Source: Chakrabartyella piscis (lineage in GTDB: Bacteria; Bacillota; Clostridia; Lachnospirales; Anaerotignaceae). From it: a stretch of 64,000 nt of DNA. Both the position numbers and the translations under genes were made by a program. Shown one piece after another: positions 26,520 to 33,804 of the stretch. How positions within the stretch are numbered: position 1 is the stretch's first letter; each line of letters begins with the position of its first letter. The stretch spans positions 1,922,001 to 1,986,000 of the forward strand of contig CP092441.1 of the NCBI GenBank assembly GCA_030067835.1, given 5' to 3'. The notes beneath the pieces were generated by a model that saw only the letters and a program-made list of their open reading frames with translations, did no database searches and was not told the DNA's origin.

Positions 26520-27671
26520 ATGAAACGATTCTATTTGATTTTGACCACACTGTTATTGGCTTTTCAACAAATTACATATGCAAATGAGCCCATTGTTGGT
26601 GCTCTAGGTGCTGTTTTGATTGATGGAAGCAATGGACGCATCTTATATGAAAAAAATGCCGATACTGAGCTGGCAATGGCTAGTACCACCAAGATTATGA
26701 CCGCTATTTTGGTATTGGAATTGGGTGATATGAAGGATATTGTGACCATCAGCCAAAATGCTTCTAGTCAACCAGAAGTCAATATGAATTTGACCACTAG
26801 TGAAGAATGGTATGTAGGCGATTTGCTTTCTGCTATGATGCTTTGTTCCTACAACGATACTGCTGTTGCTTTGGCAGAATACATATCTGGTACTGAAGAA
26901 GAATTTTGTCAGTTGATGACAGAAAAAGCCAAAAAAATTGGTGCCACACAAACCATTTTTGGGTCACCCAATGGATTGGATAGCCATTTGACAGAAGAAG
27001 AACACCATTCTACTGCTTATGATATGGCATTGATTGGTGCATATGCTTTGGAAAATCCTGATTTTAGAACACTCATTGCAACTGAACAAGTCACCATCAC
27101 AGAAGCAAATGGAAAGCGTCAACAAACTGCCACCAATACTGACCGTTTTTTGAATGAATTTGAAGGTGCGTTGGGTATCAAAACGGGGTATACCAATCGT
27201 GCAGGTCACTGTTTTGTAGGTGCTGTAGAACAAGGTGATACGCTTTTGGTGAGCACCGTTTTGGCTAGTGGTTGGGGCACTGCTGGCAAAGAAGGAAAAT
27301 GGACAGATACCAAAGCTTTGATGACTTATGGACTTGAAAATTTTTCTCATTTGGTTGTGGCAACAGATGGTATGTATGTTGGTCAAATTGGTGTTTTGGA
27401 TTCTCCAACAAAGGAAGTGACTGTATCATTGGCAAATGGATATGAAGGTTTGTTTTCTGAAGAAGAACAAGAAATTCTTTCTGTTTCCATTTTTCTACCG
27501 CAAGAGATACAAGCACCTGCAATCGCTGGTACAGAAGTTGGTTTTGCACAGGTGGTTTTGGAAAATGAAGTTTTGGCAGAATTATCCATTGTATTATCAG
27601 AAGATGTGCGTGAATATACACTCCATGAATGGTATGGTGTGTTACAAAAAAATTGGTGTGATTGGATTTGA
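26520..27671 (+). CDS. Serine-type D-alanyl-D-alanine carboxypeptidase (DacF/PBP5-like)
   Basis: 383 residues, secreted: signal peptide MKRFYLILTTLLLAFQQITYA at the N-terminus. All three penicillin-binding motifs are present: STTKI (SXXK nucleophile), SYN (in CSYNDTAVALAEY) and KTG (in GIKTGYTNRAGHC). Trims the last D-alanine from peptidoglycan side chains. The C-terminal domain (about 290-383) is a beta-rich PBP5_C-like region with no clear membrane anchor helix. The ATG at 26520 follows AGGAGG by seven bases, so the longer frame from 26475 is rejected. Monocistronic. Confidence 0.93.
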   Translation: MKRFYLILTTLLLAFQQITYANEPIVGALGAVLIDGSNGRILYEKNADTELAMASTTKIMTAILVLELGDMKDIVTISQNASSQPEVNMNLTTSEEWYVGDLLSAMMLCSYNDTAVALAEYISGTEEEFCQLMTEKAKKIGATQTIFGSPNGLDSHLTEEEHHSTAYDMALIGAYALENPDFRTLIATEQVTITEANGKRQQTATNTDRFLNEFEGALGIKTGYTNRAGHCFVGAVEQGDTLLVSTVLASGWGTAGKEGKWTDTKALMTYGLENFSHLVVATDGMYVGQIGVLDSPTKEVTVSLANGYEGLFSEEEQEILSVSIFLPQEIQAPAIAGTEVGFAQVVLENEVLAELSIVLSEDVREYTLHEWYGVLQKNWCDWI

Positions 27672-27691
27672 AATGGTTGATTTGTGCAAAC

Positions 27692-27723
27692 AAAAAAGCG
27701 ACACCAATTCACATCAGTATCGC
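27692..27723 (-). terminator. Intrinsic terminator of the alkD-like gene
   Basis: Minus strand GCGATAC pairs with GTGTCGC (one G-U) and is followed by TTTTTT, seven bases after the stop codon. It also lies just beyond the carboxypeptidase stop. Confidence 0.75.
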
Positions 27724-27729
27724 AAAGTA

Positions 27730-28422
27730 TTATTTGGTTTGATTGCGTAAAACTCTAATTTTTTCTTTATTTTCTTTGGTTACTCTTGTGGATTCCAAAG
27801 ATTTTTGCAATGCTTTACGATATGTGAATGCATCTAATTTGTGGTGTTCCAAGTATGCAAATGTTTCTTCTGGAAATTTCACCATACACATGGAAATTGC
27901 CCAAGCAACTGCCATTTTCACATAATATTCTTCATGATTTGTTTCGTCAAAGATTTGAAATATTTCTGGCAAATAGGCTTCTTCTATGTAATACCCCAGT
28001 ATCATCACCAGCAAAAAGCGCAAGTCATAAGGTGCTTTGGATTTGCGATATTGTTGCAAGAACTGCCACACCTCTGGTTTATATTTCTTTGTGATTTTCA
28101 AATGGGTACAGAAGCTATCACACACAGACCAGTTATCAATTTTGGGCACAAATTTTTCAATTTCACCAAAAATAAAATCCAAATCACCACGCAAATTGCA
28201 AATGATCAGACCTTTAAGCATACGTTCCTCAAAATAGAGTTCATCTGTGCTTTCCAAATACAAAAGAGGTTGTTCTTTTGCCAATTCCTTCGCCAGTTTC
28301 ATAAGCAATGGAATACGCACACCAAGAACATTGTCTATGTTTGGAATGAGTTTTGCAGAGAAGATACGATAGTCCTCTTCTGCCATGGATTGGAGTTGTG
28401 CTCTAATTTGTTCAGGTGTCAT
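27730..28422 (-). CDS. DNA alkylation repair protein, AlkD-like HEAT-repeat glycosylase
   Basis: About 230 residues. Helical repeats with the family phrases GVRIPLLMKLAKELAKE, NWSVCDSFCTHLK and EEYYVKMAVAWAISMCMVKFPEET match the DNA_alkylation (AlkD/AlkC) proteins, which remove bulky or N3/N7 alkyl bases. The ATG at 28422 (MTPEQIRAQ) follows AAAGGGGA by six bases; the earlier 28446 start is less likely. The DSFC region near the middle corresponds to the conserved DxxC part of the family. Confidence 0.9.
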   Translation of the reverse strand: MTPEQIRAQLQSMAEEDYRIFSAKLIPNIDNVLGVRIPLLMKLAKELAKEQPLLYLESTDELYFEERMLKGLIICNLRGDLDFIFGEIEKFVPKIDNWSVCDSFCTHLKITKKYKPEVWQFLQQYRKSKAPYDLRFLLVMILGYYIEEAYLPEIFQIFDETNHEEYYVKMAVAWAISMCMVKFPEETFAYLEHHKLDAFTYRKALQKSLESTRVTKENKEKIRVLRNQTK

Positions 28423-28479
28423 AGTTTGTCCCCTTTGATGATGCATTCTTATTATGCTTATAATCTGTAGCGACGTTGA

Positions 28480-28780
28480 TTTTGTAGGGGTGACGTTTCG
28501 TCACCCGTTGTTACAATTACAAATTAATGTTTTGTAGCTATTCATGACGGCAGGAGCAAGCCCCTGCCCTACAATACCATCATTTGCTTATGTACTGTCA
28601 TTCAGAGGAGCAAAGCGACGAAGAATCTTTGATTTTGCGGTCGATTCGTGAATCGCCCCTACAATCCCAAAATATTTATGTTTCGGTTTTGTAGGGTGTC
28701 GTTTCGGCACCCATAGTTACAATTACAAATTGATGTTTTGTAGCTATTCATGACGGCAGGAGCAAGCCCCTGCCCTACAG
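28480..28780. repeat. Tandem array of family 1 repeats with a 64-bp near-identical duplication
   Basis: The whole 387-base gap before rsmA is repeats. A composite unit, beginning with TTTGTAGGG and a GTGACG/CGTCAC-type hairpin, then GTTACAATTACAAATT and a GGCAGG...CCTGCC hairpin with CCCTACA, occurs at 28480-28574 and 28687-28780. The 64 bases at 28510-28573 and 28716-28779 differ at one position. Between them lies another hairpin (GCGGTCGATTC-GT-GAATCGCCCC at 28637). Confidence 0.85.
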
Positions 28781-28833
28781 ATGTGGCACATTTACGTTTA
28801 GTGGCACCACATGAAATATAAATACAATGCTAT

Positions 28834-29709
28834 TTACCCATGCAATTTATCATACATAGCATCTGTCAATTGTGCAAATTCTTGTAAACCAAGGGTTTCG
28901 CCACGCACACGAGAATCCCAACCCAAGGATTCAATCACTGCTGTGAGTTCGTCTTTGGACAAACCAAATTCACCCAAATTAAACAATCCATTGAGCAATG
29001 TTTTTCTTCTTTGACCAAAGGCACATTTCACCAAATGGAAGAAGAGTTTTTCATCCTTTGTTTGGACTTTGCGTTCAGGCAACACCTTCAAAGTGATGAC
29101 TGCTGAATCAATTTTAGGACGTGGCATAAAGCAAGCTGGTGGTACAATCATATCCAAGTTTGCATCACAATAATATTGTACTGCAACAGACAAAGCACCA
29201 TATTCCTTGTTTTTTGGTTGTGCCTGCATACGTTCTGCCACTTCTTTTTGTACCATAACAGTGATGGTATCCACAGGGTACCCCTTTTCCAACAAGTCCA
29301 TCAAAATAGGTGTTGTAATGTAATATGGTAAATTTGCAACCACTTTAATCGGTTTACCATTGTTTTTTTCATCAATAATGGCTTGTACGTCTGTTTTCAA
29401 AATATCTTGGTTCAATATTTCCACATTGTCACAATCTGCCAAGGTATTTGACAAAATGGGAATCAATGTTTTATCAATTTCCACTGCAACCACTTTGCCT
29501 GCATATTCTGCCAAAACTTGTGTCAAAGAACCAATACCTGGACCAACTTCCAAAACGCAATCTTCTTTTGTAATTTCTGCACACTCTGCAATGTTATCCA
29601 AAACATTGGAATCAATCAAGAAATTTTGACCAAAATTCTTTTTGAATGCAAACCCATTTGCTTCTATAATCTCCCTAGTTCTGGAAGGTGTTGAAATTCT
29701 TTCTGCCAT
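28834..29709 (-). CDS. rsmA: 16S rRNA dimethyladenosine transferase RsmA (KsgA)
   Basis: About 291 residues. SAM-dependent enzyme that dimethylates two adjacent adenosines near the 3' end of 16S rRNA. Visible: KKNFGQNFLIDSNVLDNI (N-terminal family motif), VLEVGPGIGSLTQVLAE (SAM binding), and NLPYYITTPILMDLL (catalytic NLPY). The ATG at 29709 has GGAG seven bases upstream; the TTG at 29715 is possible. Fifteen bases downstream of the small exporter gene. Confidence 0.95.
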   Translation of the reverse strand: MAERISTPSRTREIIEANGFAFKKNFGQNFLIDSNVLDNIAECAEITKEDCVLEVGPGIGSLTQVLAEYAGKVVAVEIDKTLIPILSNTLADCDNVEILNQDILKTDVQAIIDEKNNGKPIKVVANLPYYITTPILMDLLEKGYPVDTITVMVQKEVAERMQAQPKNKEYGALSVAVQYYCDANLDMIVPPACFMPRPKIDSAVITLKVLPERKVQTKDEKLFFHLVKCAFGQRRKTLLNGLFNLGEFGLSKDELTAVIESLGWDSRVRGETLGLQEFAQLTDAMYDKLHG

Positions 29710-29724
29710 ATCCAATCTCCTTAT

Positions 29725-30237
29725 TTACGCACCAATCCCAAGGCTACCCAATAAACCAAAGGACAAAATTGAAACAATAATTCCTGCCAAAATAACACCA
29801 AATATCATCACCACAAAGGTCTTCTTTGGTTCCAAACCTAACATTACTGTAATCAAAGATCCAGTCCAAGCACCTGTTCCTGGAAGTGGTATTCCCACAA
29901 AAAGCAATACACCAAGATATCCATATTTGCGGATTTGACCACTTTTTTTCTCTGCTTTTGCCTCAAACCATTCTACCATTTTTTTGAGTGGTGTTTTTTT
30001 TAAAATTTTGAATACCCAACGAATCCCCCATAACAAAAATGGTATTGGAAGAATGTTACCCAAAAATGCAATGATGAATGTAGGCAACCATTCCATTTGC
30101 AAAGCAAAACCTGCAATGATACCGCCACGAAGTTCCAAAATAGGCATCATGGATACAATGAACACAATTGCTTCCCTTGCAAAAGAATCCTGTAAATGCA
30201 CCACAAACCAATTCGCTAATGTTTCTGCCAAAGTCAT
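29725..30237 (-). CDS. Small multidrug export family membrane protein (COG2426/Sm_multidrug_ex)
   Basis: 170 residues with four or five transmembrane segments. SMMPILELRGGIIAGFAL and GIPLPGTGAWTGSLITVMLGL are the signature stretches of this family. The name is historical and transport has rarely been shown. It precedes rsmA by 15 bases and is probably co-transcribed with it. Confidence 0.85.
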   Translation of the reverse strand: MTLAETLANWFVVHLQDSFAREAIVFIVSMMPILELRGGIIAGFALQMEWLPTFIIAFLGNILPIPFLLWGIRWVFKILKKTPLKKMVEWFEAKAEKKSGQIRKYGYLGVLLFVGIPLPGTGAWTGSLITVMLGLEPKKTFVVMIFGVILAGIIVSILSFGLLGSLGIGA

Positions 30238-30404
30238 ATCCTCCTAAAAAATAGCATGGTTTTCTCCATGCTGTTTGTACGTTTTCTACTACTATAATAC
30301 AATATTTTCTTATTATATACTATATATGCAAATGGCACAAGATATAGAATCCAAAGCCTTTCTTAATTATTTTGCAGATTTTTTGTCAAAATTTCATATT
30401 TTTG

Positions 30405-30434
30405 TTGTACTATCTGTAGTTTTTTGTGTATAAT
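30405..30434 (+). promoter_or_regulatory. Promoter of the RpiR-family regulator
   Basis: TTGTAC, 18-base spacer, TATAAT, with an extended TGTG before the -10. 43 bases upstream of the start codon. Confidence 0.65.
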
Positions 30435-30476
30435 GATTAGGAATCATTAAATTTTGGAAAGAATAGGAGGTACGTT

Positions 30477-31340
30477 ATGACCGAAGAACTAAGAGCCCAG
30501 CTCATGGGTTTGAAATTGACCAAAAAAGAAAAGCTCATTGCAGAATTTGTTCTGGATAATTTTGCAGAATCTTGTTTCATTACTTCAACAGAAATTGCGA
30601 ATCGATTGCAAATCAGCGACTCTTCTGTCATTCGTTTCACTCGTACTTTGGGATATTCTGGGTTTATGGAATTTCAAAGAAGCATTCGTAAAACATATAC
30701 CGAACGCATAAACAGTGTTTCTGATAACATCACAATACCTTCAGAACGTTTGAAACTGTCCATTAGTAAATTGGATCAAAGCAATCTGATTGAAGTGTAT
30801 TTTGCCAATGTGTTGCAAAATTTAAAATCAGCAGTCAACCATAATGATTCTTTGGCTTTTGAACGTGCTGCTGGCTTGATTGCAGGTAGCAAACGCAAAT
30901 TTATTGTTACTTCAAGAGCAAACAATGGTGTGGGTAGTATGATGCTTTTGTGGTTGAAACATTTGTTGCCAGATGTGTATGATACTTCTTTGCCTTCTTT
31001 GAATGTAATTGACCACCTTTGCGATATTACAGACAACGATTGTATCATTGCTGTCAGCTTCCCTAGATACTCTGAAATGGACTTGTTGGCTGCACAAATG
31101 GCTTATGATGCTGGTGCCAAAATCATCCTCATTACCGACAAAGCCAGCTCTCCACTTGCACAATATGCAACACAATTGTTGACTGTCAGTGTAGATAGTA
31201 ATACTTTCTTCAACTCCTATGTCGGGGTATTGTTCACTATGGAATTGCTTTGTTCCTTCATCAGTAAAGAAATGGGGTATTCCACTGAAGCAAAATTGCA
31301 ACTCATCGACAAATATATTTCCAAAGTCGGTTTGTTCTAA
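30477..31340 (+). CDS. MurR/RpiR-family transcriptional regulator
   Basis: 287 residues. N-terminal winged helix (residues 1-77: TSTEIANRLQISDSSVIRFTRTLGYSGFMEFQRSIR, the RpiR recognition helix), then a SIS sugar-phosphate-sensing domain (about 125-265: VTSRANNGVGSMMLLWLKHL, IIAVSFPRYSEMDLLAAQMAYDAGAKIILITD). The C-terminus is short. Members usually repress sugar or sugar-acid catabolic genes and respond to phosphosugars. No catabolic gene is adjacent; its neighbour spo0A is separated by a terminator. Ribosome site AGGAGG. Confidence 0.92.
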   Translation: MTEELRAQLMGLKLTKKEKLIAEFVLDNFAESCFITSTEIANRLQISDSSVIRFTRTLGYSGFMEFQRSIRKTYTERINSVSDNITIPSERLKLSISKLDQSNLIEVYFANVLQNLKSAVNHNDSLAFERAAGLIAGSKRKFIVTSRANNGVGSMMLLWLKHLLPDVYDTSLPSLNVIDHLCDITDNDCIIAVSFPRYSEMDLLAAQMAYDAGAKIILITDKASSPLAQYATQLLTVSVDSNTFFNSYVGVLFTMELLCSFISKEMGYSTEAKLQLIDKYISKVGLF

Positions 31341-31394
31341 TAACACATGCTCCAAGCCACCAATGGATTTCTTTTTAAAACGATACTATGTAGA

Positions 31395-31422
31395 GCCAGT
31401 TTCTTTGGAAGCTGGTTTTTTT
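31395..31422 (+). terminator. Intrinsic terminator of the RpiR-family gene
   Basis: CCAGTTTC pairs with GAAGCTGG around TTTG, then seven Ts. Confidence 0.85.
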
Positions 31423-31703
31423 ATTGAAAACAATCGTAAATTGTAAAATTGGAACACCTACTTTTCCTGTCACAAACAGACAAATTCTGATAGTTTCCTA
31501 CAAATCCAAAAGAGAAAGCTTATTTTTCCGATCAAAAACTTACCGCAGAAAACACCATAAGTTTCCATCTTATTGCAAATTATTCCATCCATCTTCTCCA
31601 ACTTCTGACAAGATATTCCCTATATTTTGCGGTTCTACGCTCTTCTTGCATTTTCTTTGTATATCTTGGTTTTTTTCATCCTTTTTTGTCCTACGAATAC
31701 ACC

Positions 31704-31732
31704 TTGTCACCTCTAAAAATTCATACTATAAT
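31704..31732 (+). promoter_or_regulatory. Sigma-A promoter of spo0A
   Basis: TTGTCA, 17-base spacer, TATAAT, 63 bases upstream of the start codon. I could not find a convincing Spo0A box (TGTCGAA) here by eye. The stretch 31423-31703 upstream holds no gene. Confidence 0.75.
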
Positions 31733-31794
31733 CTATCCAAAAGCAAGAAATATTTGCATAAACATACAACAAAACACAATTTGGAGGGATTATT

Positions 31795-32583
31795 TTGAAT
31801 CATAATCAGATAAAAGTACTTTTGGCAGACGACAACAAAAATTTTTGCGAAATCTTATCTTCTCACCTAGAAAAACAAGATGACATGACTGTAGTTGCCA
31901 TTGCAACAGATGGCATTGATGCTATGAACAAAATCCGTGATACCGAACCAGACATTGCCATTATTGATGGGATTATGCCACGCTTGGATGGTATTGGTGT
32001 ATTGGAACGTTTGCAAAAAAATCCTGAAATCCACCAACCCATTACCATTATTTTATCTGCATTGTCTCAAGAAAAGGTGGTACAAAAAGCATTGGAATTG
32101 GGTGCTTCCTACTATATGGTCAAACCATTTGACACCGATGCCCTAACTGAAAGAATTAGACATCTGATGCAAGAAAAACCTGCTGTAAAATCCGCTTCTT
32201 CCTTCTTACAAACACAACCGACACAAACCTATGATTTGGAAACAAAAGTCACCAATATTTTACATGAAATCGGTGTTCCTGCTCATATCAGAGGGTATCA
32301 TTATATGCGTGAAGCCATCATTATGAGTGTAGATGATATGGATGTTTTGAATTACATCACCAAGGAATTGTATCCTTCCATTGCTAAGAAATGTAATACC
32401 ACACCCAGTCGTGTAGAACGAGCTATCCGACATGCCATTGAAGTGGCTTGGAACCGTGGTAAAGTAGATGCAATTGATGCACTTTTTGGCTACACCATCA
32501 ACAACCACAAGGGTAAGCCTACCAATTCTGAGTTTATTGCGCTCATTGCAGATAGATTGCGATTGGAGCAGAAAGCAATGTAA
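31795..32583 (+). CDS. spo0A: Stage 0 sporulation response regulator Spo0A
   Basis: 262 residues. Master regulator of entry into sporulation. The receiver domain (about 1-120) has DDN (acidic pocket), the phosphoacceptor aspartate in [12 protein letters not shown] (near residue 60) and the lysine in MVKPFD. The Spo0A-specific effector domain (about 150-262) includes [47 protein letters not shown] and [15 protein letters not shown]. The start codon is TTG with GGAGG upstream. The stop at 32581 is followed within six bases by the end of the mobile element, which separates it from its original terminator. Confidence 0.97.
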   Translation: MNHNQIKVLLADDNKNFCEILSSHLEKQDDMTVVAIATDGIDAMNKIRDTEPDIAIIDGIMPRLDGIGVLERLQKNPEIHQPITIILSALSQEKVVQKALELGASYYMVKPFDTDALTERIRHLMQEKPAVKSASSFLQTQPTQTYDLETKVTNILHEIGVPAHIRGYHYMREAIIMSVDDMDVLNYITKELYPSIAKKCNTTPSRVERAIRHAIEVAWNRGKVDAIDALFGYTINNHKGKPTNSEFIALIADRLRLEQKAM

Positions 32584-32588
32584 ACCTT

Positions 32589-32610
32589 GGGTTAATAGCG
32601 GCAAGGAACT
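32589..32610 (+). repeat. Left terminal inverted repeat of the mobile element
   Basis: GGGTTAATAG, four variable bases, AAGGAACT. It pairs with 45698-45719 read on the opposite strand: 18 of 22 identical. Confidence 0.88.
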
Positions 32611-32636
32611 ATCACATTCAACACACGTCAGCGGAT

Positions 32637-32656
32637 GATTATTGTGCATAATAATC
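32637..32656. promoter_or_regulatory. Palindrome near the left end of the element
   Basis: GATTATTGTGCATAATAATC, a nearly perfect inverted repeat 22 bases upstream of the DUF6061 remnant. It may be an operator or recombinase accessory site; no direct evidence. Confidence 0.35.
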
Positions 32657-32677
32657 AAAATAATGGAGATATTTAGA

Positions 32678-32918
32678 ATGCTAAAATCATGTGAATTTAA
32701 TATAGACACAGGCTGTGTGGAGTTAATCTACGCCAACGGTACCGTGATTTCCATAGACTGTACTGCCGTGGAGAATGAAGTGGCAAATACTGTATCAGCG
32801 CAGCGAGCTGGATTGGCTGGTGTATAACGACCCTGTGGGGTATGTTGATTTGGTACTCAATGGCGACCTTGTGCAGTATTTGAAGGCTGTGACGGTGAAT
32901 CGGCCTTTTGAGAATTAA
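32678..32918 (+). pseudogene. DUF6061-like small protein, frameshifted
   Basis: The frame starts MLKSCEFNIDTGCVELIYANG and continues ISIDCTAVENEVANT. It then loses phase near 32792, and the matching continuation YQRSELDWLVYNDPVGYVDLVLNGD follows in another frame to the stop at 32916-32918. Joined, it is about 80 residues and resembles small DUF6061-type proteins common in clostridial genomes (recognition from memory). No function is known. Either two bases were lost or one inserted. Confidence 0.7.
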
Positions 32919-33008
32919 AAGTCCCATAAATTCAACAGACTGAGTACCCTTGAAATGCAGGGGTAGGCGTATGGCTCAAAAGGACAACTTGGGAGGCAAG
33001 TTAAATAC

Positions 33009-33057
33009 GGCAAATAAGGAAGGCGCTGGGATCATCCCGGTGCCTTCCTTGTTTGCC
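33009..33057. terminator. Strong bidirectional hairpin downstream of tetR
   Basis: GGCAAA and AAGGAAGGC pair with GCCTTCCTT and TTTGCC around a TGGGAT/ATCCCG loop stem. Lies 41 bases beyond the tetR stop and 90 bases after the DUF6061 remnant. The T-run is short. Confidence 0.65.
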
Positions 33058-33097
33058 ATAATGGGGGCGGTTTTCGTGAAGCGCATTTCCTCTGGCT

Positions 33098-33661
33098 TCA
33101 TCTGATGTGCAACATGGATTGAATTTGCAACACCAGTTCTTCTTTGGTGAGGGGGTAGTCTTCTCGCATCCACCACAGGAAACTGCCGAAGATGCCGTGG
33201 AGGTAAAAATTGAAGATGAATTGGGGGGATAGACCGTGAATATCATTGGCACGCATACTTTCTTCAATGAGTGGCAAGAAATCTTGCTCCATTTCGTTGC
33301 GGATGGTATTGAGGATAATTTGTGTGGCTTGGCTATTGACAACTGAGCGGAATATGGCCAAATTATCTGCCAAAAAGTCCACTGCATCCTTCACCAAATA
33401 CCGATAAATATCCTCTGTGTTGCTGGCGGTTTCAAATTGCGCATAGGAGGGGAATTTTACATACTGACTGCGGACGCTATAGCCCAGCAGCTCATATTTA
33501 TCGGCAAAATGGGTGTAGAATGTGGCACGGCGCACCATGGCCTTGTCGCAAAGGTCTTGCACCGTAATATCCTCAAACCGCTTTTTCCCCAAGCTTTCCA
33601 TCATGGTTTCTACCAAAGCTTTTTTGGTTTTGATGACCCGCAAGTCGGTTTTTTCTGCCAT
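33098..33661 (-). CDS. TetR/AcrR-family transcriptional regulator
   Basis: About 187 residues from the ATG at 33661 (MAEKTDLRVIKTKKALVETM), which has GAGG six bases upstream; the frame to 33691 is less likely. Helix-turn-helix at residues 22-52 (FEDITVQDLCDKAMVRRATFYTHFADKYEL), then a TetR_C_7-like helical domain (VNSQATQIILNTIRNEME, IFNFYLHGIFGSFLWWM). It is divergent from the RND-GLUG operon and almost certainly represses it and itself. Effector unknown. Confidence 0.92.
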   Translation of the reverse strand: MAEKTDLRVIKTKKALVETMMESLGKKRFEDITVQDLCDKAMVRRATFYTHFADKYELLGYSVRSQYVKFPSYAQFETASNTEDIYRYLVKDAVDFLADNLAIFRSVVNSQATQIILNTIRNEMEQDFLPLIEESMRANDIHGLSPQFIFNFYLHGIFGSFLWWMREDYPLTKEELVLQIQSMLHIR

Positions 33662-33749
33662 AGCATCCTCGTTTCTGGACAGTTTGCCCAATGTGTATCG
33701 TTATTTATCAAATTGCCAGTATTGTACGTTGTAAAATCTTGATGTGGCT

Positions 33750-33778
33750 ATTATACTAACTTAACGAACAGTTGTCAA
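33750..33778 (-). promoter_or_regulatory. Consensus promoter of tetR with embedded operator-like repeat
   Basis: Minus strand TTGACA, 17-base spacer, TATAAT (12/12). The spacer contains AACTGTTCGTTAAGTT, whose arms AACT...CG...AGTT are inverted. A TetR dimer bound there would block this promoter and the facing RND start region. Confidence 0.75.
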
Positions 33779-33804
33779 TTAAAATTCAAATGTACGGAGG
33801 AACC

